DNA of 64,000 nucleotides from Methanosarcina baikalica. GTDB lineage: Archaea; Halobacteriota; Methanosarcinia; Methanosarcinales; Methanosarcinaceae. Below the pieces are notes generated by a model. The model had not been told where the DNA came from and ran no database searches. It saw nothing but the letters and a program-made list of their open reading frames with translations. A program made the position numbers and the translations under genes. The stretch lies in NCBI RefSeq assembly GCF_031461075.1, contig NZ_JAVKPK010000001.1, forward strand, positions 1-64,000, written 5' to 3'. Positions 53,400-62,141 of the stretch are shown here, piece by piece (position 1 is the stretch's first letter; every line of letters starts with the position of its first letter).

Positions 53400-54068
53400 A
53401 AAAAGCAGAGAAATTTTAACGACAAGAGTGGACAGCCCGTAAACTGAAGTTTGCGGACTTTCTGCTTCACGTTCCAGAGTGCAATTCAGAATTGAGAATA
53501 TTCCTTACTTTCCAAAGATAAAGGTTCCAATCAGGTATGATCCTTAGTAAATTTCCTGATAATATTGCAACTATTGTGTTTGCATCGTATTTTACACATA
53601 TTAATTTTCGTTAATTTAATTTTCTTTAACCTCCAAAAACAGCAGGTGGTTTCTGTGCTCAGGTCCCCTCCAGACCTTTGACCTCGAACCACCATACCTC
53701 CTTAAGATTAGGGAGTAAAGTTATGATATGCTCAGATACTTTGATGTTTTGCGATTTTCGGTGCTAATACAAGCATATCGAATACCTGTCGCTATATGCT
53801 TTCAACCGAAAGCTCTTTTTAACAACATTTTTGATCGCTTGTAGAGTTCATGCTAAATCTGTGACTTATTAACATGGGATGGATATCACTTTCTTTCATC
53901 TTCAAACAGTTTTGAGAGGGAACAGTTTAGAGATAGAGAAATATATTTTAAGAATAGAGAAGTTGACAGTTATATCCCTGAGCTAAAGGCAGAGTTTTAT
54001 ACTAATTTTTTAAAAATCAAAAAGAAAGGGACAGTAAACAGAAAGCGGCAGAAAACGGAGGAAAACGA
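53400..54068. other. Intergenic between the activase and CobW genes
   Basis: 669 bp with no convincing gene. It contains a possible structured element at 53645-53693 (listed separately). The right part is AT-rich and leads to GGAGGAAAACGA just before the GTG start of the CobW gene. AATATATTTTAAG at about 53940-53952 is a possible TATA box. Confidence 0.4.
53645..53693. other. Possible structured RNA or operator with nested stems
   Basis: Outer stem GGTGGTT (53645-53651)/AACCACC (53687-53693) encloses a second stem AGGTC (53661-53665)/GACCT (53673-53677). The element is notably GC-rich in an AT-rich gap, and TTTTTGGAGG lies just outside on the minus strand. It could be an RNA on either strand, a terminator-like fold or a protein-binding dyad. 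No known family recognised. Confidence 0.3.
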
Positions 54069-55226
54069 GTGGAAGTTATTGTTGTCGGAGGTTTCCTGGG
54101 AAGCGGGAAAACCACCACTATTATTAATATGGGCAAATATCTGGCAGAAAAAGGAAAAAAAGTTGCCATTATCGTGAACGAGATCGGGGAAGTAGGGATC
54201 GACGGAGACGTGATAAAGAGGTTCGGGTTCGATACCAAAGAAATCACAAGCGGATGCATCTGCTGCTCCCTAAAAGTAGGGTTAAGAACGACAGTAACCC
54301 TCCTTGCAAAAGAATACAATCCCGATATTCTCATGATCGAGCCCACAGGCATTGCCTTCCCCCACTTGATAAGGGACGAAGTCGAGCTCATGAACCTTGG
54401 AGAACAGGTAAAAATGGCTCCCCTTGTAACCCTGATTGACGGCAGTCGTTTCAAGCCCCTGATGAAAGAGGTGAAAGAATTTGCTATGCGGCAGATCATA
54501 GATGCGGAAATCCTGGGGATAAACAAGGTAGACCTGATCGAACCTATCCGGATTCCCATTCTTGAAGCATCTGTTCAGCAACTTAATCCGAAAGCCAGAA
54601 TAGTCTTGCTTTCAGGGAAGGACACGGGAGAAAGATTTGAAAGTTTCATGCGAATGGTGCTCCCGGAAATGGAAGAGATCCCTGAAAAAGCCCCGGAAGT
54701 TGCAATCGTAGAAAAACCTGAATCCTCTGCTCCGCAGGAAACCGAAAATTCAATCGACGCCTCAGGGGTGGGCAGTTATTCTGCAGAATTTGCGGTTGAA
54801 AACGGAAACCTTAGCACTGGAGCTACCAGGGAATTAACAACCGAGTTAATGAACACAATAAAGGCGAAGGTGTTGAAGCTAAATCCTGAATTCGTAGGAC
54901 ATATCAAGCTTTTCCTGGATAATGGGTTAGAAACCGTGAAACAGAGCGTTACTATATATTATGAAGAACCCCAGGAAGATATAATCAAATCCGAGGAAGG
55001 AGCTGTCGCGAAACTCAAGATCCTTTCAGCAGTCTCAAACGTTGAGAAGGGAGGACTTAAGGATGCTGTAAACAGTTCGGTTCAGGAAGTTTTTGAGAGA
55101 AAGAAAATAGAAGTAAATAAAACCGAACAGGGCCATGATCACGAACATGGGCATCACGAACATAACGGGCATAAGGATCAAGTGCACGTGCAAAGGATTT
55201 CGAATATTAAAGGCAGGAAAGATTAA
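54069..55226 (+). CDS. CobW/P47K-family GTPase with His-rich tail
   Basis: 385 residues from a GTG start with a good GGAGG site. GTP-binding P-loop GGFLGSGKTT (7-16), the metal-binding SGCICCSL (CxCC) motif, IEPTGIAFP, and NKVDL are all present. The CobW C-terminal domain is preceded by a variable Glu/Ser-rich linker (about 200-255). The tail (about 357-376) reads HDHEHGHHEHNGHK, typical of metal-handling GTPases. COG0523 proteins deliver zinc, cobalt or nickel to enzymes. Here it may serve zinc-dependent MtaB/MtaA or corrinoid assembly, by inference from location. Confidence 0.87.
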   Translation: MEVIVVGGFLGSGKTTTIINMGKYLAEKGKKVAIIVNEIGEVGIDGDVIKRFGFDTKEITSGCICCSLKVGLRTTVTLLAKEYNPDILMIEPTGIAFPHLIRDEVELMNLGEQVKMAPLVTLIDGSRFKPLMKEVKEFAMRQIIDAEILGINKVDLIEPIRIPILEASVQQLNPKARIVLLSGKDTGERFESFMRMVLPEMEEIPEKAPEVAIVEKPESSAPQETENSIDASGVGSYSAEFAVENGNLSTGATRELTTELMNTIKAKVLKLNPEFVGHIKLFLDNGLETVKQSVTIYYEEPQEDIIKSEEGAVAKLKILSAVSNVEKGGLKDAVNSSVQEVFERKKIEVNKTEQGHDHEHGHHEHNGHKDQVHVQRISNIKGRKD

Positions 55227-55240
55227 GACTAAGAAATAGA

Positions 55241-55279
55241 GGTGAGGAAAACATTTGATTTTTCCTCACCAGCTTTTTT
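55241..55279 (+). terminator. Strong hairpin terminator after the CobW gene
   Basis: GGTGAGGAAAA (55241-55251) and TTTTCCTCACC (55260-55270) form a perfect 11-bp stem with an 8-nt loop, followed by AGCTTTTTT. It is 14 bp beyond the stop codon. Confidence 0.75.
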
Positions 55280-55928
55280 AATTGATCTTCATGGAGCGGT
55301 CTATATAATACTGAGCCAGTTCATTGTCCCAGGGCGCTTGGAGTAAAGCTCATTATCTTCCTGTGGTCAAATTCCCCGTTGTTCCAAAGAGTTTTAACAT
55401 CATAAAAGTGTCCGCAACCATAAAAGAAGAAGGCCTTATTTTGCCGGAATAAATATAAAGCGATACTTTGTTTTGGCCGCCCTTTATTATTTGGTTGGTG
55501 TTCTTTTTTAGAATACTCTTTATGACATTTCTAAGCCTTTTACTCTGCAATTCGGTTGTTATAGCAGATCTGTTTCAACACCTGAAAACGAAATTAACAC
55601 CTGAAAACGAAATAATTATTACGCTGAAAACTTACTCATGAAAGCATCAACCGTGTACTGGTAGATGACAAATTTTGCTATTTTCATAATAGTTGAATTA
55701 GACAGTTTGCTCCATAAACACCAGTAATTTTTTAACCATATTGTATAAACCGATAATCGCATCTATAGGACATTAAGATACGTGTTTTATGGAGTCCACA
55801 ATAACTATAGAGGACGTGGTGGCATCCACCAAGCTAGCTCCAGTAGCGCCAAAAATTTAGAAAAAGAAAGAGCTGGAAACTATTTTTGATTATTTTGGGA
55901 TAGTATCAATCAACTAATGACGGATTAC
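55280..55928. other. Gene-poor stretch upstream of the CobW remnant
   Basis: No intact gene. Short tandem similarity AACACCTGAAAACGAAATTA/AACACCTGAAAACGAAATAA at about 55578-55615 (two copies of a 19-bp unit). A 23-residue frame at 55789-55860 (MESTITIEDVVASTKLAPVAP) looks protein-like but ends at once; it may be the start of a lost gene. The rest is AT-rich. Confidence 0.4.
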
Positions 55929-56016
55929 CTAGTGTCGCGTCAATCCTCAAAGATTTAACGATTCTGAATAGTTGTAATCGATTTTAGATGACATTTTACT
56001 GTTGACGCGACACTAG
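55929..56016. mobile_element. 88-bp miniature element with perfect 15-bp inverted ends
   Basis: CTAGTGTCGCGTCAA (55929-55943) and TTGACGCGACACTAG (56002-56016) are perfect inverted repeats. The interior is AT-rich with no coding capacity. Similarity to CobW begins directly at its right border, and the CobW N-terminus with the P-loop is absent to its left, so the element marks the truncation point. Confidence 0.65.
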
Positions 56017-56518
56017 CGAGATAGGAGAAATCAGGATTGTTGGAGACATTATCCTCCAAAGAAGGGTGAAAACCAGAGAAATGATATGCGGCTGCAGCTG
56101 TTGTACTCTGAGGATCAGCATGGAATATACCCTGAGAAACTTTATAGCTTCTTACAAGTCGGATACTATTATAATAGAGCCTACGGGAATAGCTTTCCCA
56201 GGACAGATAAAAAGTAACATTGAGAACATGGGCCTGCCCGGAATAACCTTCGTCCCAAGAGTGAATCTTGAGATGCCGGACGCCTGGGCCCTGCCGCCGG
56301 AAAGCTACCGAAATTCATGGAAAACCGGTAGGAGATGCTAGAAATCTGCCTGTTCCTGCACAGATTAAATAGTCCTCAAAAGAGAAAGGAAGTCTCAATC
56401 CACATTAAAGGTACTTTCTGCGGTAACGTCCGTGCCCAGAGACGAACTTATTAAAGCTGTGAATGAGGCAATAAGCAGATGTCTGGAAGAGAAAGGCAAC
56501 CCTCTTTCAAAAAAGTAG
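56017..56518 (+). pseudogene. Decayed CobW-family GTPase
   Basis: Just after the miniature element the sequence reads EIGEIRIVGDIILQRRVKTRE, then MICGCSCCTLR and IIIEPTGIAFPGQIKSNIE, matching the intact CobW protein (EIGEVGIDGDVI, SGCICCSL, IEPTGIAFP). Further on, in another frame, STLKVLSAVTSVPRDELIKAV and NEAISRCLEEKGNPLSKK match the intact protein's C-terminal KLKILSAVSNVEKGGLKDAV. The P-loop, the NKVD region and much of the middle are missing, and frames shift. It is a truncated paralogue, not a working gene. Confidence 0.75.
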
Positions 56519-57615
56519 AAAGAAGCCGGCCAGGCTATAGCCAGGCAACGATCGTTTCTTAAGTCGGAAAACTTCAGAAGGAAGAATATTTCCGGTTCAG
56601 GACAGTCATTACCAGGCATACAAAAACTTTATATACCATAAAAATGTCATCGACCCTTGCCCGAAAGAGGAAGAAACTGGCTTCGGGTTGGCAGCAGAAT
56701 TCCAGACAGTTATCGGAAAGCTTGCTTAGGAAGAAATTAAAAACAGAGGCGTGATAACCTGCCAGGGAAACAGTTTGACTCTATTTAAAAAAAGATGGAA
56801 AAACGGCAAAAAATTAAATTTAAATGAACTCAGAAATAATTAAAAAATCTGAGTTTTGGAAACTCTTACCCTTTTCCCATAAATAAATAGAAATTCAGGA
56901 AGTCCTGTGAGAAGCTGAATCGGATATTCACCTTACTTGTGCGCTATCAAAAAAGTATCTCGATCACCTTATTTTCCTGCCAAAAATATCCAGAGAAAAA
57001 CAAATCCACTTGATAATCTCCAACGCTCAAAATAAAAACCTTCATACCTTCACTCTCTGCAACTAAAAATATCCCTGAAAAGGGATAATTGCCCTATAAA
57101 TTTTGACCTCGTTGTTTTAATTAATGGGGACAAAAAAACACTTCTTTTTTATAAAATCATTTGCAGAGAATTTTGAGGAGAGAATTATAAAATTATAGCA
57201 ATGCAAAAATTAGCATGGGTGAAGGTATATGCAATTAAATCTAACTGTGATCTGCAAGTGCATTCCCGAATACCAAAGGGAATATACCGATCATAAGTAA
57301 CTGGAAATAAAGGCCCTTTGAAGCCAGGAAACAGAATATAACGAGTTTCCTGTCACAATAACTCAAAAACCCCCTTAAAAGAGTTTGAAAAACGATAAAA
57401 GGGCCAATATTAAGCCTATTGGCTGACAAGCACATCACCATAAGGTTATCCAGACCCCCACAATGGAAGGAATTCGATCTGGAGGTTTTCGAATTCATTG
57501 ACATTGTATTCAAGAAGTGTCAGGCAAAAAAAGCATGAAAACTTCAGGGAGATGCAACTTGTAGGGTCAACGATCTGAGCAATCCGAGATCCTTTTACTA
57601 AATGGAGGTTAAAAT
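56519..57615. other. Coding debris and long leader region of mtaC
   Basis: Around 56560-56800 two overlapping frames with shifts read protein-like (EEYFRFRTVITRHTKTLY, then NVIDPCPKEEETGFGLAAEF and QTVIGKLA with a stop), so a second decayed gene may follow the CobW remnant; I cannot name its family. From about 57080 to 57600 there is no protein-like frame; this is probably the promoter and long leader of mtaCB, as known for such operons. TATA-like TTATAAAATTATAG lies at about 57185-57198. TGGAGGTTAAAAT precedes the mtaC ATG. Confidence 0.45.
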
Positions 57616-58392
57616 ATGTTGGATTTGAAACTGGAAGACATCGACGGCATATTAGTACGCTACAACGTCGCCCTCGAAAAGGAAATGACCCCTGACGAAG
57701 CTGCAGAAGAGCTTTATCCTAAGGATGAACTCATCTACCCGATTGCAAAAGCAATTTACGAGGGAGAAGAAGATGACGTGGTTGACGCACTCCAAGCCGC
57801 AATCGATGCGGGCAAGAAGCCAATCGACCTTATAGATGATGCCCTGATGGTAGGGATGGGAGTTGTAACCCAGCTCTATGATGAAGGCGTCATTTTCCTG
57901 CCAAACGTTATGATGTCCGCTGATGCTATGTTGAATGGTATCGAATACTGCAAGAGTAAGACAACAGAAGTTCCTGAATCAAAGGGGAAAGTTGTCTGCC
58001 ATGTTGCAGAAGGCGACGTCCATGACATCGGAAAGAATATTGTTGCTGCCCTCCTGAGAGCAGCCGGCTACGATGTAATTGACCTTGGAAGAGATGTCCC
58101 TGTAGACGAAGTTATCCAGGCAGTTACAAAAGAGAAGCCCCTACTGCTTACAGGTACTGCTCTCATGACCACCACCATGTATGCATTCAAGGAAATTAAC
58201 GACAAACTCCTTGAAAAGGGAATAAAGGTTCCATTCGCATGCGGTGGCGGTGCCGTTAACCAGGACTTCGTGTCACAGTATGACCTTGGAGTCTATGGTG
58301 AAGAAGCTGCAGATGCCCCAAAGATTGCTGATGCGATCGTTGCAGGTACTACTGATATCGCAGCATTAAGAGAGGAATTCCACAAGCATTAA
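57616..58392 (+). CDS. mtaC: Methanol corrinoid protein (MtaC)
   Basis: Carries the corrinoid cofactor that accepts the methyl group of methanol from MtaB and passes it to coenzyme M through MtaA. 258 residues: N-terminal helical domain (about 1-120) and a Rossmann B12-binding domain with GDVHDIGKNIV, where H136 is the lower cobalt ligand, at the same position as in characterised MtaC. LLTGTALMTTTMYAF and ACGGGAVNQDF line the corrinoid tail. It overlaps or abuts mtaB and has a good GGAGG ribosome site. Confidence 0.96.
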   Translation: MLDLKLEDIDGILVRYNVALEKEMTPDEAAEELYPKDELIYPIAKAIYEGEEDDVVDALQAAIDAGKKPIDLIDDALMVGMGVVTQLYDEGVIFLPNVMMSADAMLNGIEYCKSKTTEVPESKGKVVCHVAEGDVHDIGKNIVAALLRAAGYDVIDLGRDVPVDEVIQAVTKEKPLLLTGTALMTTTMYAFKEINDKLLEKGIKVPFACGGGAVNQDFVSQYDLGVYGEEAADAPKIADAIVAGTTDIAALREEFHKH

Positions 58393-58406
58393 TGGGAGGG
58401 AGCAAA

Positions 58407-59792
58407 ATGGTAAATAAATACACTTCAATGGCTTATGCTAAAGCTGATGACATGCTTTTCGGGGAATCAAAATTCCCGGTAAAGGCAGGGCTTGGCCTCG
58501 AGATCGGTGCAGGATACACAACCCCTGAACTGAACTACGCCCCGAGACCTCAGGCCGGCAAGTCTATGGAAAAACTCGTTAAGGAATACGAAAGGATCAC
58601 CACCGACGCAATGGCAAGAATGGTCCAGATCGGTGCACCTTCCATAGTGCTTGAAACCGAACACGTAGAACAGATGTCCAACAACCCCTCCTGGGGAGCA
58701 GCAGTTGCACATGCCCAGAAGACCATCATGGAAGAATACCACGATGAATACGGCATAAAGTGCGCACTCCGCCACACAATCGGTGACATCCGTGAAGACC
58801 GTGACTACCTCCAGCTAAGAGGAGACAAGTACAACACCTTCATGGAAGCCTTCGAAGAATGCGCCAAGGCCGGTGCAGACCTGCTTTCAGTAGAGAGCAT
58901 GGGTGGTAAGGAAGTATTCGACTACTCCATCCTGAGAAACGACACTGCCGGTATGCTTTTCGGTATCGGTGTGCTCGGCAGCATGGACATGGAAATGATC
59001 TGGGCCGACATTGCAGCAATTGCAAAGAAGACAGGAACCGTTTGTGCTGGTGACACCGACTGTGCCCAGGCAAACACTGCAATGTTTATCGCAGGCGGTC
59101 TGCTTGACAAGAACCTTGCCCACACAACTGCAATTGTTGCAAGGGCAATCTCTGCAGCAAGGTCCCTCTGTGCATACGAAGCCGGTGCAGTCGGCCCTGG
59201 AAAGGACTGTGGATATGAGAACACCATTGTAAAATCAATCTCAGGTGTTCCAATTGCTCAGGAAGGTAAGACCTCAACCTGTGCCCACTCTGACCTTATG
59301 GGTAACCTGACCATGCAGTGCTGTGACCTCTGGTCCAACGAGTCTGTTGAATACCATGGTGAATTCGGTGGCACAACTGTTCAGTGCTGGTCCGAAACCC
59401 TGGCATACGACTGCTCCATGATGAATGTTGCCCTTAAGACAGGAAAAGCAAAAGACCTCAGGGACATTCTCGTTCTCTCTGACAAATTCAGAGACCCACA
59501 GGGATATGTGCTTGCCTACGACAACGCATACAAGGTAGGAGAGGCAATCGCAAAGGACGGAAACAACAACTATCTCCGTTCAAAGAATGCCGCAATCGAA
59601 TCTTGCAAGATTGTCGAAGAAGGTGTCAACTCGGGCAAGCTCAGACTCACAAGGTTCGAAGCCAGCGCTCTTGCAAAGGTTAAAGCCGACCTTGTAGCCC
59701 TCACCGACGATGCTGACAAGTTCATGAGCGACAACCTGACCAAATTCAAGCAAGAAGTTGCAGTTTTCAGACCTGAAAACTACGGGCTTTAA
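58407..59792 (+). CDS. mtaB: Methanol:corrinoid methyltransferase (MtaB)
   Basis: Zinc enzyme that splits the C-O bond of methanol and methylates the corrinoid of MtaC. 461 residues from the ATG at 58407, which is preceded by GGGAGGG and begins MVNKYTSMAYAKADDM like known MtaB; the frame itself opens at 58392 with an ATG overlapping the mtaC stop. Zinc ligands are present: E163 (SVESMGG), C219 (GDTDCAQ) and C268 (GPGKDCGY), one residue offset from the characterised M. barkeri protein. Codon usage is visibly biased to preferred codons, consistent with high expression. Confidence 0.97.
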   Translation: MVNKYTSMAYAKADDMLFGESKFPVKAGLGLEIGAGYTTPELNYAPRPQAGKSMEKLVKEYERITTDAMARMVQIGAPSIVLETEHVEQMSNNPSWGAAVAHAQKTIMEEYHDEYGIKCALRHTIGDIREDRDYLQLRGDKYNTFMEAFEECAKAGADLLSVESMGGKEVFDYSILRNDTAGMLFGIGVLGSMDMEMIWADIAAIAKKTGTVCAGDTDCAQANTAMFIAGGLLDKNLAHTTAIVARAISAARSLCAYEAGAVGPGKDCGYENTIVKSISGVPIAQEGKTSTCAHSDLMGNLTMQCCDLWSNESVEYHGEFGGTTVQCWSETLAYDCSMMNVALKTGKAKDLRDILVLSDKFRDPQGYVLAYDNAYKVGEAIAKDGNNNYLRSKNAAIESCKIVEEGVNSGKLRLTRFEASALAKVKADLVALTDDADKFMSDNLTKFKQEVAVFRPENYGL

Positions 59793-59799
59793 ACCCTAA

Positions 59800-59824
59800 A
59801 CTTCTTTTTTTTTAATTTTTTTTA
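59800..59824 (+). terminator. T-rich termination region after mtaB
   Basis: CTTCTTTTTTTTTAATTTTTTTTAC directly after the mtaB stop, with no strong hairpin. Archaeal transcription can end at such T tracts. The next gene lies only 25 bp further, so some readthrough into it is likely, giving lower expression than mtaCB. Confidence 0.5.
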
Positions 59825-59849
59825 CATAACTGGTTTCAGGGGAATAATC

Positions 59850-60434
59850 ATGAGCGAAAACGCAGGAACTTCTACCATAATAGTTGATAAAACCGCAAAC
59901 GCCGCCCCTCTTGGCTTTACCGGACTGGGCCTCGCTGCAGTTCTGTTAAGTCTGAGTTATATTGGCGTATACCCTGTGGGGTCAATGATTGTCTCCATGT
60001 CAATATTCCTGGGAGGATTTGCCCAGGTGTTTGCAGGAATCATGTGCTGGAAGAAAGGAGATGTTTTTGCAGGAACTGCATTTTCAGCATTCGGCCTTTT
60101 CTGGTTCTCACTGGCCGGACTGATCGTAATGCCTGCAATGGGCTGGATTGAAGCCTCTTCCGGAATGGCAATGGCCGCATATCTCTTTATCTGGGGTGTG
60201 TATACCTTTGTTATGTTAATCATTACAATGAAAATAGGAGTCAGAGCCCTTCAGGTAGTATTTTTAACATTATTTATATTGTTTATGTTGCTGGCTGTTG
60301 TAAACGCAACCGGAAGCGCCGGACTGCTTGTAGTGGCTGGTTACGTTGGACTTCTTTTGGGCCTTGCATCTATGTATACGGCTCTTGCCATGGTAATGAA
60401 CGAAGTCCATGGAAAGACCGTTGCTCCACTCTAA
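59850..60434 (+). CDS. GPR1/FUN34/YaaH (acetate/succinate transporter) family protein
   Basis: 194 residues with six membrane helices. The N-terminal family motif NPAPLGL appears as NAAPLGFTG (about residues 17-25), and GGFAQVFAGIMCWKKGDVFAGTAFSAFGLFWFSLA is the conserved pore region (positions about 51-85). Relatives move acetate or other small monocarboxylates; M. mazei AceP belongs here. Location 57 bp after mtaB, with AGGGGA before the ATG, suggests it may move a substrate or product of methanol metabolism; that is inference. Confidence 0.87.
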   Translation: MSENAGTSTIIVDKTANAAPLGFTGLGLAAVLLSLSYIGVYPVGSMIVSMSIFLGGFAQVFAGIMCWKKGDVFAGTAFSAFGLFWFSLAGLIVMPAMGWIEASSGMAMAAYLFIWGVYTFVMLIITMKIGVRALQVVFLTLFILFMLLAVVNATGSAGLLVVAGYVGLLLGLASMYTALAMVMNEVHGKTVAPL

Positions 60435-60793
60435 AGATAAAGTAATGACAGCATTACACCCTCAATAAAATCAAAAAATATAGTGAGACACCTGTACCAG
60501 CCTCGAAGACCTGTATGAAACCCGTAAAAGTAGCAGGAATAGAAAAGATAGCTCAAATTAAGTCTCAGCCCGTGAAAACATCGGTTTCAGATCTGTGTTT
60601 TTCGGCCTTCTCCGTCAATCTGTTGCTATCTTGAGTGGCGAAAATTCTGTGTTATGACCGCGTTAGGGAAAATACAGGTACTTGAGGGCTGGTGCAATTT
60701 TTATAAAATATAGTTTTTATTTTCTATCGGCCCGGTACAAAAGGGTCCGCTTTACGAAGAAAAATTAGAAAATTCATCAACGGTGAACTTCGA
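60435..60793. other. Intergenic, no gene seen
   Basis: 359 bp. TATA-like TTTTTATAAAATATAG at about 60698-60713 probably serves the CDF-like gene 80 bp downstream. No hairpin of note. Confidence 0.45.
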
Positions 60794-61747
60794 ATGAAAG
60801 CGGATAACAAACTGGATAAAACCCGAAACAAATCTTATAAGAAGCTTGCTTTGAGTTTTTTGCTCACTGTATTCAAACTGCTCGCGGGGCTTTCAGGAAA
60901 CAGTACATTGCTTCTTGCTGATGCAGTCCGTTCCTTCTCCGAATTTATCAACGAGTCTATAAGGTTCCTGGATCTTTCTATCGCAAACAAGCCTGAAGAT
61001 AAAAACCACAATTACGGACACGGAAAAATTACAACTCTCTGTACGGGAGCAGGGGCTTGTATGCTTCTTTTAGCAGGTTTTCATACCTTTTCTCTGAGTT
61101 CTGGAGAGTTGCTCATGTTTATACAGGGTAAAGAGCCAGAAGCTCCTGGAATGATTGCACTTTTTGCAGCAGTCTCAGCCTTAGTATTAAGAGATATCAT
61201 CTTTGCAGAGAGTGACGAATCACGAGTTAAAGAGTCGCCCTCAAAGGCCCGAACTCGTATTAAAGATTTATTCCTCTCTGGTTTTGTTATCCTTGGTATG
61301 GGGTGCACATTCCTGCCCGGAAAAGGTTTTGATATAGCCGATTCTTTTGCCGCTGTTCTTTTAAGCCTTTATCTCCTCTGGAATTCTGGTCGGCTTCTCT
61401 ACAGGACTACAGACGAGCTTATAGAAGCTTCCCTTGAGGACGAAAATAACCGCAGAATCAGAGAAATAATAAGCCAAACCGAAAACGTTACGGATTGGGG
61501 GGAGCTTAAAACCCGCAGGATAGGAAGAAGAATAGCAATCAATGTCTGTCTCAGTGTTAATAACTCCCTCAGTATCCGGGAAGCTGTAGAGATTGCGAAC
61601 CTTGTCGAAGAAAGACTGAAAGCAGCTTTTGAAGAAGATACATACGTACTTATAAAAATCGAACCCAACCAGGAAAAGAAGCAAACTTTTAAAACCAGGG
61701 GCAGATCTTCTGAAGAAGAGAGAAGAAAAACAGGAACTTTAGTTTGA
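60794..61747 (+). CDS. CDF (cation diffusion facilitator)-like membrane protein with degenerate metal site
   Basis: 317 residues: about six membrane helices (20-215) and a C-terminal cytoplasmic ferredoxin-like domain (about 220-292), as in CDF transporters, with NHNYGHGK (71-78) and DELIEASLED conserved. The membrane zinc site is altered: the usual D-x2-H-x3-D of helix 2 is D43..R46..E50 (ADAVRSFSEF), and the helix-5 histidine-aspartate pair is T154/D158 (TRIKD). It may transport a different ion or not transport at all. Standalone gene. Confidence 0.78.
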   Translation: MKADNKLDKTRNKSYKKLALSFLLTVFKLLAGLSGNSTLLLADAVRSFSEFINESIRFLDLSIANKPEDKNHNYGHGKITTLCTGAGACMLLLAGFHTFSLSSGELLMFIQGKEPEAPGMIALFAAVSALVLRDIIFAESDESRVKESPSKARTRIKDLFLSGFVILGMGCTFLPGKGFDIADSFAAVLLSLYLLWNSGRLLYRTTDELIEASLEDENNRRIREIISQTENVTDWGELKTRRIGRRIAINVCLSVNNSLSIREAVEIANLVEERLKAAFEEDTYVLIKIEPNQEKKQTFKTRGRSSEEERRKTGTLV

Positions 61748-62141
<394 letters not shown>

